A DNA stretch of 64,000 nucleotides, from positions 1,984,001 to 2,048,000 of the forward strand of contig OX596344.1 in assembly GCA_951394405.1 (NCBI GenBank), in the 5' to 3' direction. Position 1 is the first letter of the stretch, and every line of letters begins with the position of its first letter. A program made the translations under genes and the position numbers. Of the stretch, positions 24,441 to 35,635 are shown piece after piece. The notes beneath the pieces are model-generated. The model searched no databases. It was not told the origin of the DNA and worked only from the letters and a program-made list of their open reading frames with translations. The DNA comes from Coprinellus micaceus. Lineage: Eukaryota; Basidiomycota; Agaricomycetes; Agaricales; Psathyrellaceae.

Positions 24441-27400
24441 TGTCTAACGAAGGTACCCGAAAACACTGGGTTTCGTTAGCCATTGGCTCGGCTGATAATT
24501 ACCTATTCCGCTTACCAGGGAAAAGGCGAGGAGCGTTGGACTGATAATTGTATCGTCGAGGATCGGCAAGCCTCTTTATACCGACTGTCCCCCATCTCCT
24601 GCTGCAAGTTCCCACTACACTCATCAGGCGAACACGGTCAATCCCACCGATCTCGATCAGTACTTGGATCTTGACAGGTGTCACCCAAGTTCATCATTGG
24701 GACCGCTTTGCCCTCGCCTCACTCATTTTGGCCATGATTCGCCCTCCTTGCCGAGTCACCCTTTTCTTTCGATACAAGCGGTAAGTATGGTCACCGGATT
24801 GACACTTTCGACAACGCTCTATTCAGGTCTCGCTCGCCTTCCTTTTCTCCCCTACTCTAGCAGTGGATGCTGGGGCACCTCGCCAGCAGATTCCGTATCG
24901 ATCTCCTCATTTCATAATTGGCTCTAATCTTTTATCCATACCCTCCTTGTTCCACGAACCCCTTTATGGGTGCACAGGTCATCTATGGGGCACCACACCT
25001 GACCAATAGACAGCCCCTCGATGCGCTTGATCGAGCTCGGACGACACCGAAGGGCCGGACACCTCCGCTTCCTGAAACATTGGTCTACAGGTAGGAACCA
25101 ACAGTTGCTTCTATCGAGGCCAGGATCGTGGTGTTGCTGGGGCTTCTTTGTTGATTGATTTGTGAGTAACCTCTTCATCCCGCCGCAGTACCTGCTTAAA
25201 CGAGTCTTCCTAGGTTGGCTGGCTTGGACATCCTGAGGTGAGTAATTTGTTCGGCGCCGGCGCAAACCATCCAATATGTTCTGCTTTGTTCTGGCGTTAA
25301 CTCGGGTCTTCTAATATTAACTGGAGGATGATAGCGCAGGAAGCTGTTCAGGTGGGCAGTACCAGTGGCCCAGGCTGCCTGCCCTCCGTGCTCACGCGAC
25401 ACACGTTTTCTCATACGTGATATTTATCTCCACCCGCGTCCAGAGCGTTTGATATGTGGTACTCACTCTCATCGGTGGATTGCTGCTTCCTGCCCAATGA
25501 GCCCTTCCAATTTTCCATTCATTTCGGGCTGTGAATGCCGATTGATGTGGTACGTTTAAATGTGCCAAGCCCCTCAACTGTACAAGGAGAAGCACCTTTT
25601 TGTTGTCAACTTGAGATGAGATGCACACACTCCCTTCTCAGTTTCCTCTCCCCGCCCCGTATTCGTTGATATATATGACCTCAAGACTTAATTCAGTCTC
25701 AAGCGGAGGCTCGGCGAAGGGATCGGACGCGTCGAAGCGAGCATCCGTCATGTTGGGGTCAGGTCCGCAGAAACACCAGCCGGTCTCGAGGCCTATCCCT
25801 CGAATGGGGACAGGAAGGCATCATGCGTATGTCCCCCAACCTCCTGCTGCTTCGCCCAGCAATTTTGACCGGCGGTTTGTCCGTCCTTGGAGCTTCTTTC
25901 GCAGGGACTGCTGTGAAATCACATCGCCCACACCCTGGGAACTCCAGGAGAATTAGACGCCCGTGGGTCGGGCGAGAGCTTGGGCTGCCTTCAGGCGTTA
26001 CTGCTCGAGGTAGCCTATTCTGTCGGTATACTGAGTGATTAATGCATTTTGGAAGATCTTCTAGGCGGATGTGCTTCGGGCAGGCAGTCTTTCGAAACAA
26101 AAGCACCCTATTATACCGTCCTGATGTGGGCCACTCTTCGAATTTGATCGGGGAGAGCCTCCGTGCGTCTTCTCCCTTAACGTCTTCAAGTAAAACTTAA
26201 CGGCCCTATCGCAGCGCATTAATCGAGTATAATGAAGAAGTAAGGTAGGTTGGTGATCCCCTCAATTATACTGAGAAGCTCAACGAGATCAGGGAGACGG
26301 GACCGCCGATGGAAGTGTTCGTGCTGTGGGGCGTTAGATGTACATACAGTCTCCGACTGAAATTTTCAACCAGAGGCATCATGTTATTATCAACTTGAAC
26401 CGAAACCCATTTCCACGCGAGCTACTTTTGGGCCTGTACTCGGGACTCTCGCGAAAGGAAAGGATTGTCCACGAGTCACACCAGCCCACGAATTTGAGGG
26501 TACCTATTAATAGTCTTTCTCAGTGCCGATCGACGGTATAGTGCCTCACGTACCCACCGGAGATTCGCTCGTGGGTGCTGGCCGTGATACCACCCGCCAA
26601 TGCGAGTGCTTTGACGGTCCCAGCGGAGATTATTTACAGATGAGTATCAGTCCCATACCACTGCAGTACGTCATGACGTCTCCTCAATTGAATTCAAGAC
26701 GTGTCCGACGCTCGGTGAGGTCGTTCGTGCACGTATATCTTATCAAGGTCCCCGTGTCACCCTGCACGTTCCCGTTAAGCGGCGTAGGCCCTCGTAGGCC
26801 ATCATGACTTCACTTCGAACCTAGGACCTCCATGAGGATTGCTCTCAACTAGAAAGGTCAATCTTCGAGTAAAGCGTCCGGCAATTCAAAGGCTAAAATT
26901 GAGCGATGGACTATGATAACCTTCATTAAAGGGACTCCACTGCGGTGGTATTAATCCCTGTCGAAAGGGCGGGGGAAGTTGTGTAGTCGGACTTCGTGAT
27001 CGTGATGGCGTCGGGTGGATGGGCGCTTAAGAGAGCGGCTTCGTAAACGCAGGTCATTTGACACCCAGATCAAACCAAGGGTTCGGTGGTCGCCTGAGTA
27101 AGGACTCCAGCCCCACAACCTCCTTCACCATCCTTCACGCCCTATGCACGATCGCCAACGTCCCCGCCTCTCGCTTCGACCACAAGCGCCCATGTCGAGT
27201 GGCGTGCCGACGCGGTTCAATTAAAGGATCAGCGGTGGTGGAGATGGGGATATGGTCGGGATACACCTACCGTGATGATGAGGGGCGACGGGAACTGACG
27301 GGAACTGGACACCTCTTCAGCTCCTTTGACCTGGATAATGCACCCCGTGCGCCCTGTGACCCCACTCCCACTCTTCGCTCGGGTTTGGCCCCTCTGAATC

Positions 27401-28102
27401 TGCATCGCTGTACGGTGCGAATCTCTCCAGACCTTATTGACGAGATGTGGATTGGGCGGGCGAGCCAGGCCTGAGCACAAGTTCTCAAAAATCAGTACCG
27501 TGGTGCCTGACAACCAACTGATAACCGGCTAACAATGATTCATCTCCAAGCATGGCAACGACGTTCCGTGGAGAACCAACCCAAACCAGCTGTCTGCAAG
27601 CCCCTCAACAGTTCGACACGGAACGCCTGCCCTGGATTGTCAAAGGATTCCATGCAAGTTATCCAGCAAGATAAACCTGTACTTACGAACGCTGCGCTCG
27701 GGTCTGCTTGGACGGAAGGCATGAATCATGACCGTCAGGCCGCACTACGGGCGCTTGCGGCTCGAAGCTCAATAGCATGCGTGGACGTTTGACACGATGT
27801 CACCAAGCCGTTATGAACCATTGCGAGATACGGTGGGGTTCGATTCGAGCCTCTTGTCGACGCCGCCTCCCGACTGTTCCTTGACGGAAACAGTTCTCAG
27901 CGTTCAATTGAATCTTGCCTTCTCGTATCATTCTCCTTGCTATCCTCCTCTGTCTCGTTGTGTTCGCCCTCGTTCTCTATGCTCTAGGTCCACATAAACA
28001 TCGACTTACCGACAAAAACAATAGTCTTCGAGACGCCTTACATTCGTTTTATCAAGCTATCGACATTCATTTCTCTCAGCACTCGTTTTTCGAGTACCTG
28101 GC
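24441..28102. other. 3.7-kb stretch without a recognised gene
   Basis: ORFs here are all under 140 residues, lie in competing frames and contain no motif I recognise. Splice-linked extensions were not found. A tRNA-like relic is noted near 26.8 kb. A hydrophobic reading frame at 27915-28000 resembles a signal or membrane segment but has no ATG; it lies just upstream of the first SH3 gene and could be 5' UTR or an unrecognised exon. This may be decayed DNA. Confidence 0.45.
26785..26865 (-). pseudogene. Possible tRNA-derived relic
   Basis: Read on the minus strand the sequence has an A-box-like stretch CTAGTTGAGAGCAA and, about 20 bases on, a B-box-like stretch CCTAGGTTCGAAGT. The spacing and order resemble a tRNA gene, but the arms do not fold into a complete cloverleaf. 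It could be a decayed tRNA, part of a tRNA-derived SINE, or chance. Confidence 0.25.
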
Positions 28103-30008
28103 ATGCACGCTGTCACTAGGCAGCATGGCCATGCAGACCATTCGCGTCACCGGCGCATAATCGCGCAGAAGTTGGAGTCGCGCGAAGCCACGTTAGGCTT
28201 GCGTGAGCCTCAGTTTGGGGGATTCGGGCGTGGTGGGAACGGAAGAGGTAACGGAAACGGGGGTGGAAGAGGAAGGGTTTTTGGGAATGGAGGGTTTGGC
28301 AACGGGAATGGCAACGGAAACGGGAATAACAACGGGAATAACGGGGGGAACAACGGCGGAGGGAACAACGGTGGAGGAAACAATGGAGGAGGGGACAACG
28401 GTGGAGGGAACAATGGAGGAGGGGACAACAGTGGAGGGAACAATGGAGGAGGGGACAACGGTGGAGGGAACAATGGAGGAGGGGACAACAGTGGAGGGAA
28501 CAATGGAGGAGGGGACAACAGTGGAGGCTCGACTCCGCAGCCTTCGACATCGAACTCACCTGTAAACAACCCTCCTTCCACGACGCGGACGTCCTCGAGC
28601 ACCCCAGCGAGTGCCAGCACGACAGCCAGGACTGGCAATGGCGGCAATAGCAGCCCAGCCGCTGGTTCTGGCTCTGGCTCTGGCTCTGGCTCTGGAAACT
28701 CGGACGAAGGGTCAGATTCTGGCACCTCAACCTCAAGGACATCTTCAGGCCAATCTAGTACGACGGTTTCGAGTTCCAATACTTGTGCGTATCATCTCTT
28801 TCTGGACGACACCGTAATGACCCAGGTTTATCTTTCCAGCAGCCACTTCATCTGCCAACTCGAGTGGGAGTTCGGTGGGATCTGGCGGCGCACCTCGATC
28901 GTCAGACCTTCCTCCTGTGAGCGAGACGGGTACCGGCTCGCCCTTGATTACAGGGGCAGCGAAGAAAGACGGCCTTCATGCAGGGGCGATCGCGGGCATC
29001 GTCCTCACCATCCTGTTGTTCTTCATCCTTCTCCTGATCCTCCTGGTCCGACGACGATGGGTCTCCCGCAGGCGTGACCGTATGCAGAAGTGGTGGTTCA
29101 CCCATAACCGCGCGTCACAGAACTTCGACGAGAAGCCCATATCTCCTGTATTCAATGAGAAGGCGCTTCCAGCTACGCCCCGCGCTGCGGAGGCGAGCAG
29201 CTTCGATATGCGTGCCGCTAGTCCCTTGGATCTGGCGAACATAATGCTGCCTGTCCCGCCCAGTGCGGAGGTTCGCGACCACCACGGTACGATGGGGCAC
29301 TACACCCAGGCCAACCCCGACCGACTGTCCATTGGTAGTGCCAACGCAGGGACCACAGAGAGCGAATGCTCGCAGTTCATCATCTTACGCAACCCACTCA
29401 GGCCTGGGGCGTCAGACAACGAGTCATTCAAGTTCCCCAAGCCACCTGCGACGGTACCGACGGAAGCACCCTCGATTCACTCGAGGACGGGCAGCGGCCA
29501 TTCGGGTCTGTCGTATAACTCCTCCGTGGCTGCTGCTTGCGGTGCTGGGTCGGGCTCGGCGTCGTCACTTCCAGGTCCCAGCTCGCTGTCGCGCCCACCC
29601 CTGACCGCGCCACCGCCGCCGCCGCCATTAAAGATAGACGTCATCCCCAACCCGTTCATTGACCCAGGCCAAAGCTCAGCTTCCACGATATCGAACCCCT
29701 TTGGAAGCACGGACGATGATCATGCTTTGGGTGTGGTAGGCAACTTCCAGGAGATCGAAACCATCGCCCGTCCGTATAAGCCTACCCTGTCGGACGAGCT
29801 CGCGGTAACCGTGGGTGAGAGAGTGAGGGTTCTGGAAGTGTTCAATGATGGTTGGGCTACAGTGGAGAAGCCGGGGAACGGAAACGCTGATCCTGCGAGA
29901 GGTCTTGTTCCCCTCGCTTGTTTCCGCGAGGAGACGGAGGACCTTTCGAGGTTCTTGAACACCAAACGAGTTCAGAGCTTTCATGTTGCCAAACAAACCG
30001 TTGAGTGA
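28103..30008 (+). CDS. Gly/Asn-rich single-pass membrane protein with cytoplasmic SH3 domain (copy A)
   Basis: Exons 28103-28784 and 28840-30008 give 616 residues. Order: a short polar N-terminus; a Gly/Asn-rich region with a tandem 10-residue repeat (GGGDNGGGNN type, about residues 80-140); a Ser/Thr-rich, probably O-glycosylated region; one membrane segment near residues 274-297 (IAGIVLTILLFFILLLILLV) followed by the basic stop RRRWVSRRR; a long disordered tail; and an SH3 domain at about 525-595 with the strands SDELAVTVGERVRVLEVF, NDGWATVEK and RGLVPLACF. This is the layout of fungal surface proteins such as Fus1- and Sho1-like signalling scaffolds, so a role in cell-surface sensing or polarity is inferred. 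No signal peptide follows the chosen ATG, so an upstream exon may be missing. A paralogue lies immediately downstream in the same direction. Confidence 0.75.
28365..28528 (+). repeat. Coding minisatellite, 30-nt unit
   Basis: About five tandem copies of a 30-nt unit of the form GGGGACAACRGTGGAGGGAA plus CAATGGAGGA encode the Gly/Asn repeat of the SH3 membrane protein. Units differ mainly at AACGGT versus AACAGT (Gly versus Ser). The opposite strand gives a Pro/Leu/Phe repeat ORF that is only a shadow. Confidence 0.9.
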
Positions 30009-30848
30009 AGATAGCGCCACATTCCATCTGCCTTCATTAACTTATTCCATCGCTCGTCTACCATGATGAAGGCAACTGAATATGATACTCATCAGACCTC
30101 TCGTATACCCCCGTTCCTTTCGCGATTGTGCCCCTCTTCCTGGAAGTTCATATCCTGTTTCTTCTCGCTTCCACGCACTCCTTTTCCACCGCTCGTTGAC
30201 GACCGCTGTTATGACTGGCTTCAGAATACCTTATTGTCCTGCTTTGTTGTTGCACAACTCTTTCCAAACTCTTTCCCCGATCCACTCCCTGATTCCCTTC
30301 ATCATTCATGTTCGTATCGTGTACCCCTTGTTCCAAAGCTTGCATATCTGTGTTCCTGAAGCCCTCAGCGGCGGTTCGTTTGACAGGTCTTTACTTAACA
30401 TGTCAATACAGTTGGATAGAAATGCCTTCGAACTTATGTGCTAGTCCTTTTCCAGACTTCCAGTCCTCGAGGTGCTCTCACACTCGTATTACGTCGAAAA
30501 CCTCGTGGAACTCAGCAAACGCCAATCAGCTTTCAGATTTGAACACTCTTTACTGTCACCGGTCGTCATCAATACACTTCCCCCGTCAACCTGGGACGGC
30601 GCCATCGAAATCGAAGGCCGATGGGAACTGGTCTTCATTTTGCTTGATAAACACCTGTACTAAAAGCTTACCATGATTGTCGTCCCTTGTCTCCCTTCTC
30701 TCATGTCCAGTAACCTCCCCTTCCCCCTCTGCCGTTACTTCTGACACCACTCTCCTCGATATCTCGTCCTCCTCGAGGGGCTCTCACACTCTTTTGAGAC
30801 CACACGCTCTTTCGACGGCAATACGCGCTGGTATTTCAAGGCGCCAAT
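30009..30848. promoter_or_regulatory. Pyrimidine-rich spacer upstream of the second SH3 gene
   Basis: This 840-bp spacer between two tandem genes is rich in C/T runs, as are many basidiomycete promoters. The ORFs in it are short and overlap in three frames. One at 30677-30991 overlaps the next gene in another frame and could supply an alternative first exon, but I found no decisive splice pair. Confidence 0.4.
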
Positions 30849-33017
30849 ATGCCACGAGTGGAGCATCACCAGCTTCGCGCTCACTCAACAAAGTCCTTTG
30901 CTGGGCGATCTCTATATTTACGGCAAGAGGATGGAAGTCCTGTCCAATTTCCCCATGGCATACCTACCCCTGCTCCGGTGCAGGATATTGAGGCGAGAGG
31001 CCTTATCGGCAACGTCCTTGGGACGGTCACAACTGCAGTCAAATCGCTCACCGACCTCTTGGGATTGACTGGGAGCGATCCTACGCCCCCGCCACCTGCA
31101 GGAGGGGGCGGCGGGGGTGGAGGTAGCACCAGCTCTTCACCCGGGTCCACGACGGGCAATCCAGGAAGTGGCTCATCCACCCAGGGACCTTCCTCGTCCA
31201 GTTCTCCTGCCAATCCCACCTCAGGGAACCCCGGTAATGGTAACACCAACCCTGGGAGCGGCAGTGGCAATGGAAATGGAAATACTGGGAACGGGACTGG
31301 AGATGGGAATGGGAATGGGGACAACCCTCCTAACACCGCGACCACTGGCACACCCTCGCCATCCACCGATGCCTCCTTACCCTCCTCAACAACCCCATCA
31401 AACACTGGTTCCCCGCCTGCCAATCAAGAGACCCCGCCAGGAGACACCAACGAAGGTTCTCCCCCTGGATCGTCAGGTACACCTAATGCCGCTGACAGCT
31501 CGGGCGATAGCCACTACCAAGGCGGTCCCAACCTCCCTGGGGACGCGGCGGACGCGTCGAGCGATGTTGTGACCTCGATAGGCGGCGTGGCGAACGCGGC
31601 GAATGGTGTGCTGACGGGAAACGGCTCCCCGACCGGGACCGGGGCCATCGCGTCTACGACTGACGCAAACGGGAACGTCGTGCCAGTGTCGCCAACCTCA
31701 AGCGGTGGGCCAAGGAACCCCAACGCCGCGAGCTCCTCCACGCGCATCGGGATTGCGATTGGTGTCACTCTCGCTATCCTGGCCATCCTCGCTGGCCTGT
31801 TCGTCCTGCGCAAGCGGAGGATCGCGAAGAGGAAGGACACCCGTCAGCGGTGGTGGTCCTCTAGGCGTCGCGGCTTGGCGGAGTCCTCGGAGTACTATGG
31901 GGACGAGAAGGCGAACCTGCCACCAAGCCCATCAAACCACGCTATCAGCCCTTTCAACACACCAATGGTCCCTTCTAGTCCTTTTGTGCCTACGTTCCCT
32001 GCTCCGCCGCCCCTGGCCGAGGTCAGGAAACCTGCCAACCTGATTGATCACCCCGTCTCTACCCAATCTCCATCATCCGAAGCGCGACCATTGTCAACTG
32101 GAAGTCTAATCTCTTTCGCGTCGTCGAACAGCAGCAACGGCCTTCCTCCGATGAGCTTCACCACTGTCACTCTCACCGAAGAGAGCGGGACCACTGGGCA
32201 ATCTTACCACCGGTTTTCGTCCCCTCCACCCTCCTCCGATGAACACTTCCTGTCTTTCCGTCACGTATCTCCTCCGCCATCGTCAGACGACCACTTCCCT
32301 TCTTTCCACCACAACCATACATCCCCTCCGCCCTCATCCGATGAGCATTTCGAGTTCCCAACCCCCCGTATACCAGCTCAAGCAGCCATTGATCGGACCT
32401 CGGCGTACTTCCAGCCCCGGTCACCCACACTAAGCCGTTCTTCATCCACAGTCTCTGGCAGTACTTCTCAGTCTTCTAGCACGGACGACTCTGCGTCTGC
32501 TCCACGTACTCTGAACATCCAAATCTCCTCTTCCACGGGGCACGGTCACGAACGCGACTCGAACCCCTTCGCTGATCCCACTGCATATGACATCTCCGAT
32601 CTCCCCCAGCAACCCCATCACCCAGACAACCGCCCTACGAGCCTTGCTACTGACAAAGATGGCAGCCTGCGCTACTCATTAACCAATTCCGTCGCAAGCG
32701 ACCCCTTCAGTAGCGGGTGTGGCTCACTCATCGCTTCGTCTTGCTACAATGCCTTCGAAGAGTTTGAGAAGGTGCATGTCTCATTCCTAGGGAACCTCTC
32801 CGACGAGCTCTCGCTGAGGCGTGGGGACGAGGTCAGGGTACTGAAGATATTTGAGGACGGGTGGGCCCTGGTGGTGAGGAGCATACAGGACGGAGTGGAG
32901 GACGCCGAGAGGGGCGTGATTCCCGTTGTGTGCTTGAGCGAGAGGCTCGCAGGGACGGCGGGGGTGGTCCGTCCGGAGAGGGGGGATAGTTATACCATGT
33001 CTGCGAATATTGGGTAG
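30849..33017 (+). CDS. Ser/Thr/Gly/Pro-rich single-pass membrane protein with cytoplasmic SH3 domain (copy B)
   Basis: One open frame of 722 residues, paralogous in layout to the gene upstream. Order: an N-terminal segment of about 75 residues; a mucin-like region rich in Gly, Asn, Ser, Thr and Pro to about residue 290; one membrane segment near 300-322 (IGIAIGVTLAILAILAGLFV) followed by LRKRRIAKRK; a disordered tail with three copies of the motif SPPPSSDEHF; and an SH3 domain near 640-705 (LSDELSLRRGDEVRVLKIF, EDGWALVV, ERGVIPVVCL). Both proteins keep a large conserved-looking juxtamembrane pattern, basic residues then a WW pair. Inferred role: cell-surface sensor or scaffold. No signal peptide follows this ATG, so the true N-terminus may lie in an unrecognised upstream exon. 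Confidence 0.75.
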   Translation: MPRVEHHQLRAHSTKSFAGRSLYLRQEDGSPVQFPHGIPTPAPVQDIEARGLIGNVLGTVTTAVKSLTDLLGLTGSDPTPPPPAGGGGGGGGSTSSSPGSTTGNPGSGSSTQGPSSSSSPANPTSGNPGNGNTNPGSGSGNGNGNTGNGTGDGNGNGDNPPNTATTGTPSPSTDASLPSSTTPSNTGSPPANQETPPGDTNEGSPPGSSGTPNAADSSGDSHYQGGPNLPGDAADASSDVVTSIGGVANAANGVLTGNGSPTGTGAIASTTDANGNVVPVSPTSSGGPRNPNAASSSTRIGIAIGVTLAILAILAGLFVLRKRRIAKRKDTRQRWWSSRRRGLAESSEYYGDEKANLPPSPSNHAISPFNTPMVPSSPFVPTFPAPPPLAEVRKPANLIDHPVSTQSPSSEARPLSTGSLISFASSNSSNGLPPMSFTTVTLTEESGTTGQSYHRFSSPPPSSDEHFLSFRHVSPPPSSDDHFPSFHHNHTSPPPSSDEHFEFPTPRIPAQAAIDRTSAYFQPRSPTLSRSSSTVSGSTSQSSSTDDSASAPRTLNIQISSSTGHGHERDSNPFADPTAYDISDLPQQPHHPDNRPTSLATDKDGSLRYSLTNSVASDPFSSGCGSLIASSCYNAFEEFEKVHVSFLGNLSDELSLRRGDEVRVLKIFEDGWALVVRSIQDGVEDAERGVIPVVCLSERLAGTAGVVRPERGDSYTMSANIG
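32215..32358 (+). repeat. Three-copy coding repeat (SPPPSSDEHF)
   Basis: Three imperfect tandem units of about 45-51 nt in the tail of the SH3 protein encode SSPPPSSDEHFLSF, SPPPSSDDHFPSF and SPPPSSDEHFEF. The repeats give regularly spaced Pro-rich, acidic motifs in the predicted cytoplasmic tail. Confidence 0.85.
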
Positions 33018-33446
33018 AGCTTGCCCGCGGACTTCTTGTTGCTCTTGGCATCGTCGCTCTTTACTTATCAATGAAGCTTGGACTTCGAAGTTTGCCCTAT
33101 GTTTGGTACTAGTAGAATGTAGCATCCATAGCATCCTGTGTAGCCTAACTCCCACATTCGTTACTAAAAGATGATTGTATCTTTGGAGAAACAGGGTTGC
33201 TGGAAGCACCAGCTTAGGATCGGTTGCTTCATAAATAAGTGTCTTGAAAGATGAAGGGGTACCTCTCATCCAACGTCCTATATTCGCCTCCTGGACAACC
33301 GAGTCAGCGCTTGGGGAATTAGGGGCCACTATGGCCAGATATGGCACGGGCGCTTACGTCATAATCTGACGCGTCCGCCGCTTGCGCGTCTCATTGTTCC
33401 TTCCACATCTCCTCCATTACCGTCTCCTCACCGCTACTATCACATT
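33018..33446. promoter_or_regulatory. Spacer upstream of the proteasome gene
   Basis: This 429-bp region holds the 3' end of the SH3 gene and the promoter of the proteasome gene. I see no proteasome-type (PACE-like) element that I could name with confidence. Confidence 0.4.
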
Positions 33447-34453
33447 ATGGACCACTTCCCAACGAACTGGGGCAGGCCAGTACGTTTCTGGGTGCTTGGA
33501 AATGAGACGGTTTAATGATTTCAGTCGATTTCTAGAGGGCTGAAGGCTTCGACGCGTACGCTACTCATCCTATCCACCAACGCCCATCGAATACCCCAAA
33601 GGATGCTTTCTCAGCTGGGGTGCAGCGAACACAGTCAGTTGAGGAGCTGGTTTGCATATCTCTGGTACTAAATGAGAGTTAGGCAGCCTATCGTAACGGG
33701 AACGAGCGTGTTAGCTTTGAAGTACAAGGACGGAATCATGATGGCGGCGGATAACCTCGGTGCGTGTTGCTCTGTTCTCCCTGCTTCAGATACTAATACT
33801 CTGGTAAAGCTTCGTATGGCTCACTTGCCAGATTCAAGGACGTACCCCGTCTGCAGGCAGTTGGCACAAATACGATTGTTGGAGCAGGTGGCGACATGTC
33901 CGACTTCCAATACATTCAGCGTATGCTGGACGAGCTCGTAATCGACGAGTTCACAGCTCAAGATGGGCACAGCCTTGGACCCGCAGAGATCCACGAATAC
34001 CTATCCCAAGTCATGTACGCAAGGCGATCGAAAATGAACCCGCTATGGAATTCTCTGCTTGTAGGAGGCTTCGCCGATGGAAAGCAGTGCGTGGTCAAAC
34101 CCTTTATGCTGCACCCCAAACACTAATCGGCATTTAGATTCCTGGCGTACGTCGACCTCCTCGGCACCACCTACTCTGCAACGACATTGGCAACCGGCTA
34201 CGGCTCGATGATCGCTCAGCCGCTGCTCCGCAAGGCAGTCGAGGGCCGTGAGGACGTGCTCACAGAGGAGGAGGCGCGCAAGATCATCCAGGAGTGTATG
34301 CGTGTGCTCTACTACCGCGACGCGCGCAGCTTGGACAAGTACCAGGTCGCCACCGTTACCGCGGAGGGCGTAAAGATCTCGGGCACCCAGTACTTGGAGA
34401 CGTCATGGTCGTTCGCGGAGGGTATCAGGGGATATGGACCTCAAACGCAGTAA
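33447..34453 (+). CDS. PRE4: 20S proteasome subunit beta-7 (PRE4 / PSMB4 type)
   Basis: Five exons: 33447-33479, 33536-33633, 33683-33759, 33810-34086, 34138-34453, giving 266 residues, a normal length for this subunit. Seen: the propeptide-to-core junction RTQQPIVTGTSVLALKYKDG, then GIMMAADNLASYGSLARFKD, VGAGGDMSDFQYIQRMLDEL, the beta-7-specific MYARRSKMNPLWNSLLVGGF, LLGTTYSATTLATGYGSMIA, and the C-terminal arm. This subunit is one of the non-catalytic beta subunits and locks the two proteasome halves through its C-terminal extension, here ending near GYGPQTQ. All introns are GT-AG, 49-56 nt. The exon 2/3 junction was fixed by the family sequence QRTQQPIVTG. Confidence 0.96.
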
Positions 34454-34982
34454 TGGTTCGCTTCAAGTTGTAATTATATTTTTCCGTGTACTCTTTGCAG
34501 GAATCGACTCCATATATCTCGGAAATATGGCGAGAAGTCCTCATCGCAACGGTCCTATTCCCTGACCCGGGCGTCATAGATAGGCTGAATGTTTATAGGT
34601 TGAGCCCCCACTGCCAAACGGAAGATCCACTGCGAAACCCCCGGAACGAACCCTCATCATCTGTCATATGATGATCTCCTTCTCCGTCCCTCCTATGGCC
34701 TGCCACGTATTCCAAGAAGTCGAATTGACATCCCCCGCTTTCCCTGGGAGCTGGGAATGATCCCGAAACCAAAAGGATCTTCAATATCACCCTGGCATCC
34801 CTAATTATTCCCTTGACCCCCCACCTATTTCCCCAGGTCCAGGCACACACCAGGCGTAGTCACGTAACGCACCCCCTTACGCACCTCCCTACCAAGTTGA
34901 AGTGTATCTCCATCGAAGCTTCCTCACCAACCTATCGACGCTGCTTCCCGCTGCATTCAACCTGGACAAAGCTCAAGCATTG

Positions 34983-35549
34983 ATGCTCCCTGTCTCGCCG
35001 GGTATCTTTCCGAAGCTCTGCCTCGGGCTCTTCTACGCCGTCTGCTTAGCGCTCCTCGCTATCCGGATCCTCCAGCTCGAATCTGGGGGTTATTATGGGG
35101 CCAAGGCCGCTCTGATAAGCAGCCAGAACGCTAGCGCCGCATTCCCAATGGCTGCGACGCTGCGGTCGATGTGTAACATGGAGAAGTTGAAAGCGGTGGA
35201 GGAGGTTGTGGTGAGGGCTGTAAGCCGGATACCTTTCCGGATATCATAGCGTGGAGAAGGAAGTGCGTCGGGAATGGGAAGATGTGATTGGTGAGTGTAT
35301 ATATCTTGGACGAGGGATACGCCAACCGACGTACTGATGTTTTCCTTGTACACGGTGATAGGGTTAATCCGAAGGGGAAAGGATGAGCCACTTGAGCGAA
35401 CGGGTCTATTCAATTGGCCCGGGAGACAGGAAGCGACCATCGCGCTCAATGCTGAAGAACGACTCCTGTGCTCGGACGGTGCCGTCGATACGGCTACGAG
35501 GCTACAGATGACAGGGGAGTGGGTCATTATTACGAGCATAGGCTACTGA
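34983..35549 (+). CDS. Possible small membrane protein, gene model incomplete
   Basis: From an ATG at 34983 the frame gives a hydrophobic segment (LCLGLFYAVCLALLAIRI) followed by a helix rich in Lys and Glu. Further on, a charged frame (HSVEKEVRREWEDVIG) joins through a good 72-nt GT-AG intron (35291-35362) to LIRRGKDEPLERTGLFNW and a stop at 35549. The link between the first and second parts could not be resolved in frame, so either a splice site is non-standard or this is not one gene. I do not recognise a family. Confidence 0.3.
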
Positions 35550-35635
35550 TACATACAAAAAGGCAACTTTATATGTTCTACAAAACTCTCCGAGAGAAAT
35601 GGCTGTATGTTGGGTCCGTCGACTGAAACGATTGA

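Noticed and set aside
27915..28160. A hydrophobic frame resembling a signal peptide before the first SH3 gene
   Set aside because: It has no ATG, and I could not find a join in frame to the SH3 gene; kept only as a note.
28210..28779. A long Pro/Phe/Leu-rich reading frame on the minus strand
   Set aside because: It is the antisense image of the Gly/Asn minisatellite in the SH3 protein; repeats keep several frames open.
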